Source: Verrucomicrobia bacterium UBA3222 (GTDB lineage: Bacteria > Verrucomicrobiota > Verrucomicrobiia > Opitutales > UBA9783). Taken from it: a stretch of 16,966 bases of DNA. Location: positions 1 through 16,966 of the forward strand of contig DEWA01000025.1 of the NCBI GenBank assembly GCA_002363035.1, read 5' to 3'. Position numbers and translations under genes: made by a program. The notes under the pieces were generated by a model. The model saw only the letters and a program-made list of their open reading frames with translations. It did no database searches and was not told the DNA's origin. Below are positions 8,311-13,587 of this stretch, one piece after another (position 1 is the first letter of the stretch; each line of letters starts with the position of its first letter).

Positions 8311-8736
8311 GGGTACGGGGGAAAAACGCGTTCGAACCGCTTTTTAAAACGGTCGCGGTTGTTTAACACCTACCTGAACATACTCCGATAACGCAACATT
8401 TTCGCAATCCCGTAAAACCTGCGTCGACGTGCCGAACATGCTCCACATTTTCCCTATCCTTCCGTCCCGACCGAAAAAAATCCTTCTCCATCCCTCGCAT
8501 GGCACGTCTTGTTGCCAAGAAGTATATTTGCACAACAATCTCTCGCGAACCTCTTTGGAACATACCGTCCGCATACACCTGTCGCTCCGCAATTTACTCA
8601 ACCGCATACCCAAACGTAAACAACGGCACGACACAAAGCCCCCTGCTCTTTACACTGCTCGCGCACACTCTTTTATCCACCCGCCGACGATGTAAAAAGC
8701 TTGACCTTCGGCGCGGTTTTTCGACAATGAGCTCGT
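8311..8736. other. Intergenic stretch without a convincing gene
   Basis: This 426-nt stretch separates the divergent rpoN and ferredoxin genes. Short frames exist on both strands but are rich in Arg, Cys, Trp and His, lack SD sequences and resemble nothing I know. A 6-bp hairpin, AACCGC (8335-8340) with GCGGTT (8355-8360), lies near the rpoN side. A TGGCA/TGCCA inverted repeat lies at 8500-8517. I do not recognise 6S RNA, tmRNA, SRP RNA or RNase P RNA signatures. The ferredoxin promoter is at its right end. Confidence 0.55.
8701..8728 (+). promoter_or_regulatory. Promoter of the ferredoxin gene
   Basis: TTGACC (8701-8706), a 16-nt spacer and GACAAT (8723-8728) form a sigma-70-like promoter (5 of 6 and 4 of 6). 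The expected start site is 8735-8736, one or two bases before the ATG at 8737, so the transcript would be leaderless or nearly so. No SD precedes the ATG. Confidence 0.45.
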
Positions 8737-8973
8737 ATGGCGGATAAGGCAAACAAGTTCCCGGAGAATGTTCGCGGCAGATTTTACGTCGATAATCAAT
8801 GCATCGGATGCGCGCGCTGTCAATACGATGCGCCGCAATTTTTCGGTGCCCGTGACGATGGACTTTCCTACGTGAAAAAGCAGCCGACCACCGAGCAGGA
8901 AATTCAAACCTGCACGGAGGAAATGGATTATTGCCCCGTCAATGCCATCGGAAACGACGGCGATCAGGCTTAA
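8737..8973 (+). CDS. Ferredoxin, single [4Fe-4S] cluster type
   Basis: A 78-residue soluble electron carrier. Cluster ligands are visible as Cys22, Cys25 and Cys28 in CIGCARC plus the distant Cys66 in DYCPVNAIG, the pattern of a single [4Fe-4S] ferredoxin; Cys59 is an additional cysteine. The opening MADKANKFPENV and the block FYVDNQCIGC closely resemble small ferredoxins I associate with Verrucomicrobiota. The ATG is preceded by GAGCTCGT with no SD. It stands alone: upstream is the long rpoN intergenic stretch, and 83 nt downstream a tRNA begins on the same strand. Its redox partner cannot be inferred from neighbours. Confidence 0.93.
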   Translation: MADKANKFPENVRGRFYVDNQCIGCARCQYDAPQFFGARDDGLSYVKKQPTTEQEIQTCTEEMDYCPVNAIGNDGDQA

Positions 8974-9056
8974 TGCGGCGTTTGGGTGTCGCGTTTTGCG
9001 TGTTTTAAGAGATTTTTTTGCTTTTTGTCCCGTATCGACGGTGATGGCAAACAAGC

Positions 9057-9133
9057 GGACGATTAGCTCAGTTGGTTAGAGCGTCTGGTTTACATCCGGC
9101 AGGTCGCAGGTTCGAGTCCTGCATCGTCCACCA
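9057..9133 (+). tRNA. tRNA-Val (UAC anticodon)
   Basis: A 77-nt cloverleaf with encoded CCA: acceptor GGACGAT pairs with ATCGTCC, D stem GCTC with GAGC, T stem GCAGG with CCTGC around TTCGAGT, discriminator A. The anticodon loop TTTACAT puts TAC at positions 34-36, reading GUA and other GUN codons. The anticodon stem TCTGG/CCGGC is imperfect, with one U-C mismatch at 27-43 and one G-U pair. The call is otherwise secure. Confidence 0.96.
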
Positions 9134-9295
9134 GGATAAAGTCGGTTTATTGGTGCTTTTACAAGGGGTTCTATCGATATGTGTTTTCCGCCATTTAAAC
9201 ATCACAGCGTGCGTGGCATATGTTGATAATCGAAACACATGCTCCTTCCCGTCCCGCAAAGAAGCATTGCCGGTTTTCCGACTTTAAAAGAAAGC

Positions 9296-9324
9296 TTGCC
9301 GTCGGCGTTTCAACCGCCTCCAAT
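9296..9324 (+). promoter_or_regulatory. Possible promoter of the second tRNA-Val
   Basis: TTGCCG (9296-9301), a 17-nt spacer and TCCAAT (9319-9324) give 4 of 6 at both boxes, with the start site near 9331, about 14 nt before the tRNA. A 12-bp hairpin with one mismatch (TTCAACCG at 9309-9316 pairing with CGGTTGAA at 9336-9343, plus an inner CTC/GAG) overlaps it. The two tRNAs may instead be co-transcribed. Confidence 0.3.
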
Positions 9325-9344
9325 GAGAACAGAGACGGTTGAAC

Positions 9345-9421
9345 GGACGATTAGCTCAGCCGGTTAGAGCACATGCATCACACGCATGGGGTCGCAGGTT
9401 CGAGTCCTGCATCGTCCACCA
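9345..9421 (+). tRNA. tRNA-Val (CAC anticodon)
   Basis: A 77-nt cloverleaf with encoded CCA. Acceptor stem, T stem, T loop and discriminator are identical to the upstream tRNA-Val. The anticodon stem is perfect (CATGC/GCATG) and the loop ATCACAC presents CAC, which reads GUG. The D loop differs slightly (AGCCGGTTA against AGTTGGTTA). It lies 211 nt after the first tRNA. The pair looks like a duplication followed by divergence of the anticodon arm. Confidence 0.96.
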
Positions 9422-9439
9422 GGCTTCGAAACAAGTCAC

Positions 9440-9790
9440 CTAAAGTGATTCTCGACTGTTGATTTCCGATGGAAGAGCGTTCTCGTCGACGACCGTTCCG
9501 ATGTCGCTTTTAACGGGCGAAACACCCAAATCGCGGTTCAGCATATCCATACGTTCCATCTTGGTAACACTCCGTTCACTGTTTTCCATAACTACCTGCG
9601 GGATGGTTTTACCGCTCGAAATCGCCGCATCGGTTGTTGCCTGCGCTATTTTTGTCGCACCGGCTTCGGGAGCCGTCGGCGTTTCCCGATGAGTTTTGTT
9701 TTCGACCTGCGCGGTATTCTGCGTATCACGAATAACCGCATCGGCATAATTCGGAGCCACTTGACTGACAATACTGATAGGACCTGACAT
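9440..9790 (-). CDS. Hypothetical protein, 116 residues
   Basis: I do not recognise this protein. From the ATG at 9788-9790 it runs MSGPISIVSQVAPNYADAVI and is hydrophilic, rich in Thr, Ala, Glu, Asn and Ser, with no transmembrane segment, signal peptide or cysteine. The middle (about 25-50) looks disordered. A more helical stretch (about 75-88, ENSERSVTKMERMDMLN) follows, and the end is acidic. The frame is open for 35 codons further upstream, but that part is Phe/Asn/Pro-rich and has no fitting start context, so I prefer the inner ATG. A TATACA ends 8 nt before it and there is no SD. The gene converges on the second tRNA-Val (18 nt apart) and lies 237 nt downstream of the restriction endonuclease gene on the same strand. 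Confidence 0.55.
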   Translation of the reverse strand: MSGPISIVSQVAPNYADAVIRDTQNTAQVENKTHRETPTAPEAGATKIAQATTDAAISSGKTIPQVVMENSERSVTKMERMDMLNRDLGVSPVKSDIGTVVDENALPSEINSRESL

Positions 9791-9798
9791 AGTACTTT

Positions 9799-9804
9799 TG
9801 TATA
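9799..9804 (-). promoter_or_regulatory. -10-like element of the hypothetical gene
   Basis: TATACA on the minus strand (4 of 6) ends 8 nt before the ATG at 9788-9790, predicting a start site one or two bases before the codon. No -35 at 16-18 nt is convincing. Confidence 0.25.
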
Positions 9805-10027
9805 TCGGATGATTTGGGGAAATTGTGGCAGGAAATCCGTTGAAAGAAGAATTGTTCGTTGCAAAAATACAAAAATATCGAAAAACTTTGCGCAAATATC
9901 CTCTCTGATGTTATCTATACAACTTTTGCAATCCGCCTTGTTCCTTTTTCAAAAACGGCATCATCTGCGATGCTAAAAAGCATTGTCCATGACCAAAGGT
10001 GACCAAGCTAACCCTTTAAACCCCAAA

Positions 10028-10882
10028 TCACTTCAATACAATTTCAAAAATTCCGTTTTCCATATCGGCGATATTATAAAGATCCTCCAATACATTGAAG
10101 GTTTCTTCGAGGTTCCGTCTTGCATGCTTCCATCCGCCGCCGTCCGTAATCCAAATGAATTTAAAATTTTTGATATGCCTTGCTTCTTCGGCGATTAGTT
10201 TGTAACTTCGCGCCGTTTCATTCAGTTTTGAACCGCCGCTTGCGTAAAAATTGGTCTCGATGGCGTAAATATAGGTCGGCGTTTTGACGACAAAATCCCA
10301 TCGTTTTGTGAAAATTCCCTTTGATGAAGTTGCGGAAAGATCGACGTGATATTTGTGTTCTGCTTCGGCCAAATCCATCTCCTTAAAGTATTTAGCACAG
10401 GCTTTTTTCAAATAATGTTCCGTTAAATCTTCCATTTGCCAACCGCCACGATTTTTGCGTCCGTTGGAATCTAACCCGACTTCAACGCCCGTCACATAAT
10501 CGTACAAACTGTTGATAATGTGATGTTGCAACAAATCAAAAAGCCCCGTTTGTCGCATAAAATACGTATATTGCTCGATGGTTTGCGCTTTTTCATCAAA
10601 TTGATACGTTACATTGCCGAATTTTTCATCCGTGCAATGAATTTCATTTTTTCGTACCGCCAAAAGTATCGGTATCACTTTGAGACATTCGGGATATTTG
10701 GCTAAAATCTCTCTAAAATCCGCTTCGATATGCTTCGAACCGACAAGCGAATTGAGGATGTTGATTTCGACTTTCAGACATTCGGCGTTTTGATAAGCCT
10801 GTTTAAAATCCGTGTAATAACCGTATCCGTTTATCGATGTTCGGAAAGTAGCAAACCATTTTGAAAAAGTTCGTGTGTGCAT
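10028..10882 (-). CDS. dpnB: DpnII/MboI-type restriction endonuclease (predicted GATC)
   Basis: A 284-residue endonuclease resembling DpnII along its full length, as far as I can recall that sequence: YYTDFKQAYQN (22-32), LNSLVGSKHIEADF (43-56), DYVTGVEVGLDSNGRKNR (128-145), SKLNETARSYKLIAEE (218-233) and FIWITDGGGWKHAR (242-255). The PD-(D/E)xK-like core is RWDFVV (Asp196) followed by AIETNFY (Glu209, Asn211). DpnII-type enzymes cut unmethylated GATC. The ATG at 10880-10882 was chosen because homology begins there; the longer open frame upstream runs through the methyltransferase gene. The first 52 nt overlap that gene, with no SD, so translation is likely coupled and the nuclease is made after its protector. 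It appears intact. Confidence 0.93.
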   Translation of the reverse strand: MHTRTFSKWFATFRTSINGYGYYTDFKQAYQNAECLKVEINILNSLVGSKHIEADFREILAKYPECLKVIPILLAVRKNEIHCTDEKFGNVTYQFDEKAQTIEQYTYFMRQTGLFDLLQHHIINSLYDYVTGVEVGLDSNGRKNRGGWQMEDLTEHYLKKACAKYFKEMDLAEAEHKYHVDLSATSSKGIFTKRWDFVVKTPTYIYAIETNFYASGGSKLNETARSYKLIAEEARHIKNFKFIWITDGGGWKHARRNLEETFNVLEDLYNIADMENGIFEIVLK

Positions 10883-11664
10883 TCGTTTTTGAGTCGTTTG
10901 ACAGACAGTTGCAGGTATTCGGAATTGCGATCGATGCCGATATAAATCCGTCCCAGCCGTTTGCAGGCGACACCCGTTGTCGAGGAACCGCAAAAGGGAT
11001 CCAAAACAACCTCCCCTTCCCGCGTTGACGCCGAAATAATACGTTCCAACAGATAAACGGGCTTCTGCGTCGGATGTTTTCCGAACTGCTTTTCGGACAA
11101 CGGCGTCAATGTGCCCGTCCAAACATCCTTCATTTGCTTCCCGCCGTTGACGGCTTTCATTCGCTCGTAATCGAAGTAATGTCTTGAGTTCTTATCCGCT
11201 TTTTGCGCCCAGAGAATGGTTTCGGTGCTGTGCGTGAAACAACGACATGCCAAATTCGGCGGTGGATTGGTCTTTTGCCACGTAATGTTGTTGATGATTT
11301 TAAATCCTTCCTGCTCCAGTGCCCATCCAACTGAGTAGATATTGTGCAACGTCCCGCTAATCCATAAAGTACCGTTTTGCTTCAACACACGGCGACACAA
11401 ACGGATCCATCGGCGATTAAAAGCGTGTTTTTCTTCAAGATTTTCAATCTTATCCCAATCACCTTTGTTCACGGATACCGCCTTGCCGGAACTGCAGGTA
11501 ATGCCGTCGTTGGAAAGAAAATAAGGCGGGTCGACAAAAATCATGTCGACTGTTTCAGGTGACATTCTTTCCAACGCATCAAACGTATCCGAAAGATACA
11601 ACGCCGCACTATCGTCGCAATAATACGGCTTTAAATTCTCAAAAAACGTTCCCGCGTTGAGCAC
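10831..11664 (-). CDS. dpnA: DpnA-type DNA N6-adenine methyltransferase (predicted GATC)
   Basis: A 277-residue beta-class adenine methyltransferase that would protect GATC sites from the partner nuclease. The catalytic motif IV is DPPYFLSNDG (45-54), with SVNKGDWDKI and EKHAFNRRWIR close to DpnA of the pneumococcal DpnII system. HPTQKP (197-202) and the AdoMet-binding motif I LDPFCGSSTTG (221-231) follow in the permuted order of the beta class. Motif I has SS where GSGTT is common. Start is GTG at 11662-11664, with GGAAA directly before it. In Streptococcus the system has two methyltransferases, DpnM and DpnA; here only the DpnA type is present, followed by the nuclease. An AT-rich inverted repeat lies just upstream. 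Confidence 0.94.
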   Translation of the reverse strand: MLNAGTFFENLKPYYCDDSAALYLSDTFDALERMSPETVDMIFVDPPYFLSNDGITCSSGKAVSVNKGDWDKIENLEEKHAFNRRWIRLCRRVLKQNGTLWISGTLHNIYSVGWALEQEGFKIINNITWQKTNPPPNLACRCFTHSTETILWAQKADKNSRHYFDYERMKAVNGGKQMKDVWTGTLTPLSEKQFGKHPTQKPVYLLERIISASTREGEVVLDPFCGSSTTGVACKRLGRIYIGIDRNSEYLQLSVKRLKNECTHELFQNGLLLSEHR

Positions 11665-11676
11665 TTTCCAGGCTTT

Positions 11677-11698
11677 TTTGTTATTTTAATATAACAAA
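11677..11698. repeat. AT-rich inverted repeat upstream of dpnA
   Basis: TTTGTTAT (11677-11684) and ATAACAAA (11691-11698) form a perfect 8-bp inverted repeat with a 6-nt centre, ending 13 nt before the dpnA start. It spans a TATATT that could serve as a -10 on the minus strand. The position suits an operator controlling the restriction-modification operon, but no controller gene is in the window. Confidence 0.5.
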
Positions 11699-12060
11699 GC
11701 AAAATTCAAAGAAAAATCACGCAAAACCAAAACGCGTGCGCTAAAACAGGCAGCTGCGATCAACGCTCCGAACATTGAAAGCGTTTGCGTACCCCGAACC
11801 TTCGTGTTTTTCGTTCGCAAACACGTAAACCCAGATACGTAAGCCTGCTTTATTTAGAGGAAGTCACAACCCGATACAAACTTTCTTCAATGCACACGAT
11901 TTTTAGATTTTTAAAATCGCCGCGCTCGTCTGTCTCAACTAATCCCTATCGAGAACGTCAACGCACACCCCAAAGCCACTCACATTCTTTTCAATCACAC
12001 GAAACAACAGCACCGAATAAACGTGCAACCCATACGCACGCCTGCAGCGCCTCGCGGAAA
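11699..12060. other. Intergenic stretch between dpnA and rpsI
   Basis: No convincing gene is present in these roughly 360 nt. One long plus-strand frame crosses it, but only by running antisense through rpsI. Short hairpins are present, for example CGTGTTT (11803-11809) with AAACACG (11819-11825), and CGATTTT with AAAATCG around 11908-11930. No U-tract follows either. A DpnM-like methyltransferase is not encoded here. Confidence 0.55.
12016..12040 (-). terminator. Possible weak terminator of rplM-rpsI
   Basis: On the minus strand, CGTGC (12036-12040) pairs with GCACG (12022-12026) around a 9-nt loop and is followed by TTTATT. The stem is short and the T tract broken, so this is a weak candidate about 20 nt after the rpsI stop. 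Confidence 0.25.
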
Positions 12061-12561
12061 TTAACGCTTCGAGAATTGGAAACGCTTCCTCGCACCGGGA
12101 CGCCCGGGCTTTTTACGCTCGCGAATTCTGGAATCGCGGGTCAGCAAACCTGCCCTCTTCAAAGGAACACGCCACTCGGCGTTAACTTTCTCCAAGGCAC
12201 GCGCAATACCCAAGACCATCGCATCCGTTTGCCCCATCCAACCGCCGCCAGAGACCCAGGCACGCACATCAAAACCGTTCTCGTCCTCAATCACGCGAAA
12301 CGGCTGTTCCAAACGCATGCGCACATCTTCCTGCAACTGTGCCTTATCAACCGTCTTGCCGTTAATGAGCCATGTGCCGTTCCCTCTCGAAAGGCGAACC
12401 TTCGCAACCGAACACTTGCGACGCCCCACTGTTACAAATTCCTCGCCCGGAGCCTTCTTCAACATCGGCACCGAAACCTCTTCCGTTTTTTTGACTGCCT
12501 TTTTCGTTGCTTTAGCCGACTTTTTTGCGGCGACTGATTTCTCTGCGGTAGCGGCTGACAT
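12061..12561 (-). CDS. rpsI: Small ribosomal subunit protein S9 (uS9) with basic N-terminal extension
   Basis: A 166-residue S9, against about 130 in E. coli. The conserved part starts near residue 43 with FVTVGRRKCSVAKVRLSRG, continues through AWVSGGGWMGQTDAMVLGIARAL and LLTRDSRIRERKKPGRPGARK, and ends in QFSKR, whose final Arg reaches the P-site tRNA in known ribosomes. The first roughly 40 residues are an added Ala/Lys/Thr-rich tail (AAKKSAKATKKAVKK) resembling histone-H1-type tails, likely disordered and rRNA-binding. The ATG lies 6 nt after the rplM stop. There is no SD, and a TATAAT overlaps the rplM stop codon 5 nt before the ATG. It is the second gene of the usual rplM-rpsI operon. 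Confidence 0.97.
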   Translation of the reverse strand: MSAATAEKSVAAKKSAKATKKAVKKTEEVSVPMLKKAPGEEFVTVGRRKCSVAKVRLSRGNGTWLINGKTVDKAQLQEDVRMRLEQPFRVIEDENGFDVRAWVSGGGWMGQTDAMVLGIARALEKVNAEWRVPLKRAGLLTRDSRIRERKKPGRPGARKRFQFSKR

Positions 12562-12567
12562 AACAAA

Positions 12568-12999
12568 TTATATTTCGAGTGCAATCGGCGACTGGGCTTT
12601 GTAAGGATGTTCCTTTCCCACGCAAATACGCAGTTTCTTCAACATGAAACGCGACAAATTATTCTTCGGCATCATACCGCGAACGGCGTTCATCAAAATC
12701 AACTCGGGATGCCGCTCGCGAAGTTCATGCAGATTGCGTACGTGCAACCCGCTCTGATAGCCCGAATAGGTCGCATAGGTCTTATCCTGCTCCTTCTGAC
12801 CGGTGACCTTAATTTTCTCGGCATTGATGACCACCACGTAATCACCCGTATCGCAATGCGCCGTATAGATCGGCTTGTTTCGACCGCGAAGAATGTTCGC
12901 AATTTTGACCGCCAAACGCCCCAAAATTTGCCCTTCGGCATCAATTAAATACCACTTTTGCTCGGACGGCTTCCGTTGCGTAACCAATGTCGTGCTCAT
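12568..12999 (-). CDS. rplM: Large ribosomal subunit protein L13 (uL13)
   Basis: A 143-residue L13 (E. coli 142). Recognisable blocks are KWYLIDAEGQILGRLAVKIANILRG (15-39), GDYVVVINAEKIKVTGQKEQDKTYATYSGY (52-81), the motif AVRGMMPKNNL (104-114) and the C-terminal KLRICVGKEHPYKAQSP. It binds 23S rRNA early in 50S assembly. The ATG at 12997-12999 has GGGG about 9 nt upstream, a weak SD at best. The gene is divergent from the type III secretion chaperone gene at 13182, and the shared 182-nt region holds promoters for both and a palindrome. Confidence 0.97.
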   Translation of the reverse strand: MSTTLVTQRKPSEQKWYLIDAEGQILGRLAVKIANILRGRNKPIYTAHCDTGDYVVVINAEKIKVTGQKEQDKTYATYSGYQSGLHVRNLHELRERHPELILMNAVRGMMPKNNLSRFMLKKLRICVGKEHPYKAQSPIALEI

Positions 13000-13022
13000 C
13001 TCAAACCCCGATATACAGTCTC

Positions 13023-13051
13023 AGTAAGGTACCGCCGAGTGTTCCCGTCAA
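13023..13051 (-). promoter_or_regulatory. Possible promoter of rplM-rpsI
   Basis: On the minus strand, TTGACG (13046-13051), a 17-nt spacer and CTTACT (13023-13028; 3 of 6) lie just ahead of rplM, with the start site near 13016. The -35 is good but the -10 poor. Confidence 0.35.
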
Positions 13052-13083
13052 GCCTTTTAAGGGAAAAATTTTGCGCACGCATT

Positions 13084-13100
13084 CACCAAATGTTTTGGTG
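13084..13100. repeat. Perfect inverted repeat in the rplM/chaperone divergent region
   Basis: CACCAAA-TGT-TTTGGTG is a perfect 7-bp inverted repeat with a 3-nt centre. It sits between the two divergent promoters, 33 nt upstream of the -35 box of either, a position that suits a regulator-binding site. As RNA it would form a tight hairpin but lacks a following T tract, so it is unlikely to be a terminator. Confidence 0.5.
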
Positions 13101-13132
13101 CAACCGTTCCCCGAGAATAAAAAACTTCGCGG

Positions 13133-13161
13133 TGGACTTTTAGCTGAAAAACCTTCATAAT
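13133..13161 (+). promoter_or_regulatory. Possible promoter of the chaperone-sctC operon
   Basis: TGGACT (13133-13138; 4 of 6), a 17-nt spacer and CATAAT (13156-13161; 5 of 6) predict a start site near 13168, about 14 nt before the chaperone ATG. No SD lies in that short leader. Confidence 0.4.
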
Positions 13162-13181
13162 AAATTTAGTCGAACGCGCTT

Positions 13182-13586
13182 ATGGAATTCGCCAAGAGCA
13201 TGGAACGCATCGGTCGATTGACGGGAGCCGACATCCCGCCTCCCGACGAAGAAGGCTGCTGTTTGTGGGAACGGGACGGGCACCGTTACAAAACCTTTCA
13301 GCGAAACCGAAAATGGCATTGGGAGTGTTCCTGGGGCGAAGAAATGTCGGATACCTTCGAGCATCGCAACCTGCTGGCTCAAATTCTGCAATTTAATCTG
13401 AAACGCATGCGGTTTTTGGACGCAACACTCTTTTTAAATCCTTCCGACAAACGATTATACTTGCGGCAAACGATTGCACCCGAAGAAGTGGATGAGAAAA
13501 ATCTCGAAGAGCGCTTCAACGATTTTCTCCTCAATGTCGAAGTCATGGAGGAACGATTTTTCCCGAAATTGTCGGAACAACGGTAG
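13182..13586 (+). CDS. CesT-like type III secretion chaperone
   Basis: A 134-residue, mildly acidic cytoplasmic protein with the layout of class I type III secretion chaperones. It has an N-terminal helix (about 3-15, FAKSMERIGRLTG), beta strands (about 25-52, CCLWERDGHRYKTFQRNRKWHWECSW), a helix (62-75, RNLLAQILQFNLKR), a strand pair with the typical L-x-L-N-P-x-x-x-R-L-x-L-R-Q pattern (82-97) and a long C-terminal helix (103-126). Such proteins dimerise and hold effectors or translocators export-ready. The family has little sequence identity, so the call depends on this pattern and on the secretin gene one base downstream. Its client is unknown. Start is ATG at 13182 with no SD. Confidence 0.7.
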   Translation: MEFAKSMERIGRLTGADIPPPDEEGCCLWERDGHRYKTFQRNRKWHWECSWGEEMSDTFEHRNLLAQILQFNLKRMRFLDATLFLNPSDKRLYLRQTIAPEEVDEKNLEERFNDFLLNVEVMEERFFPKLSEQR

Positions 13587-13587
13587 C

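Noticed and set aside
8500..8515. Sigma-54-like site TGGCACG...TTGC near rpoN
   Set aside because: The GG and GC elements are separated by 11 bases, while sigma-54 promoters need 10. It may just be the inverted repeat TGGCA/TGCCA.
8344..8634. 96-codon minus-strand frame upstream of rpoN
   Set aside because: Rich in Cys, Arg and Trp, with no SD, no recognised family and overlapping alternatives in other frames.
9068..9259. Minus-strand frame ending DSNLRPAGCKPDALTN
   Set aside because: This is the well-known false translation of a tRNA complement; it covers the first tRNA-Val.
10883..11122. N-terminal extension of the restriction endonuclease
   Set aside because: These 80 codons run through the methyltransferase gene in another frame. 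DpnII-like sequence begins only at the ATG at 10880-10882.
11785..12537. 250-codon plus-strand frame opposite rpsI
   Set aside because: Most of it is antisense to rpsI. The non-overlapping part has no SD and a His/Ser/Arg/Thr-rich composition unlike a protein.
13474..13587. N-terminal extension of SctC
   Set aside because: It overlaps the chaperone gene; the signal peptide begins at the ATG at 13588.
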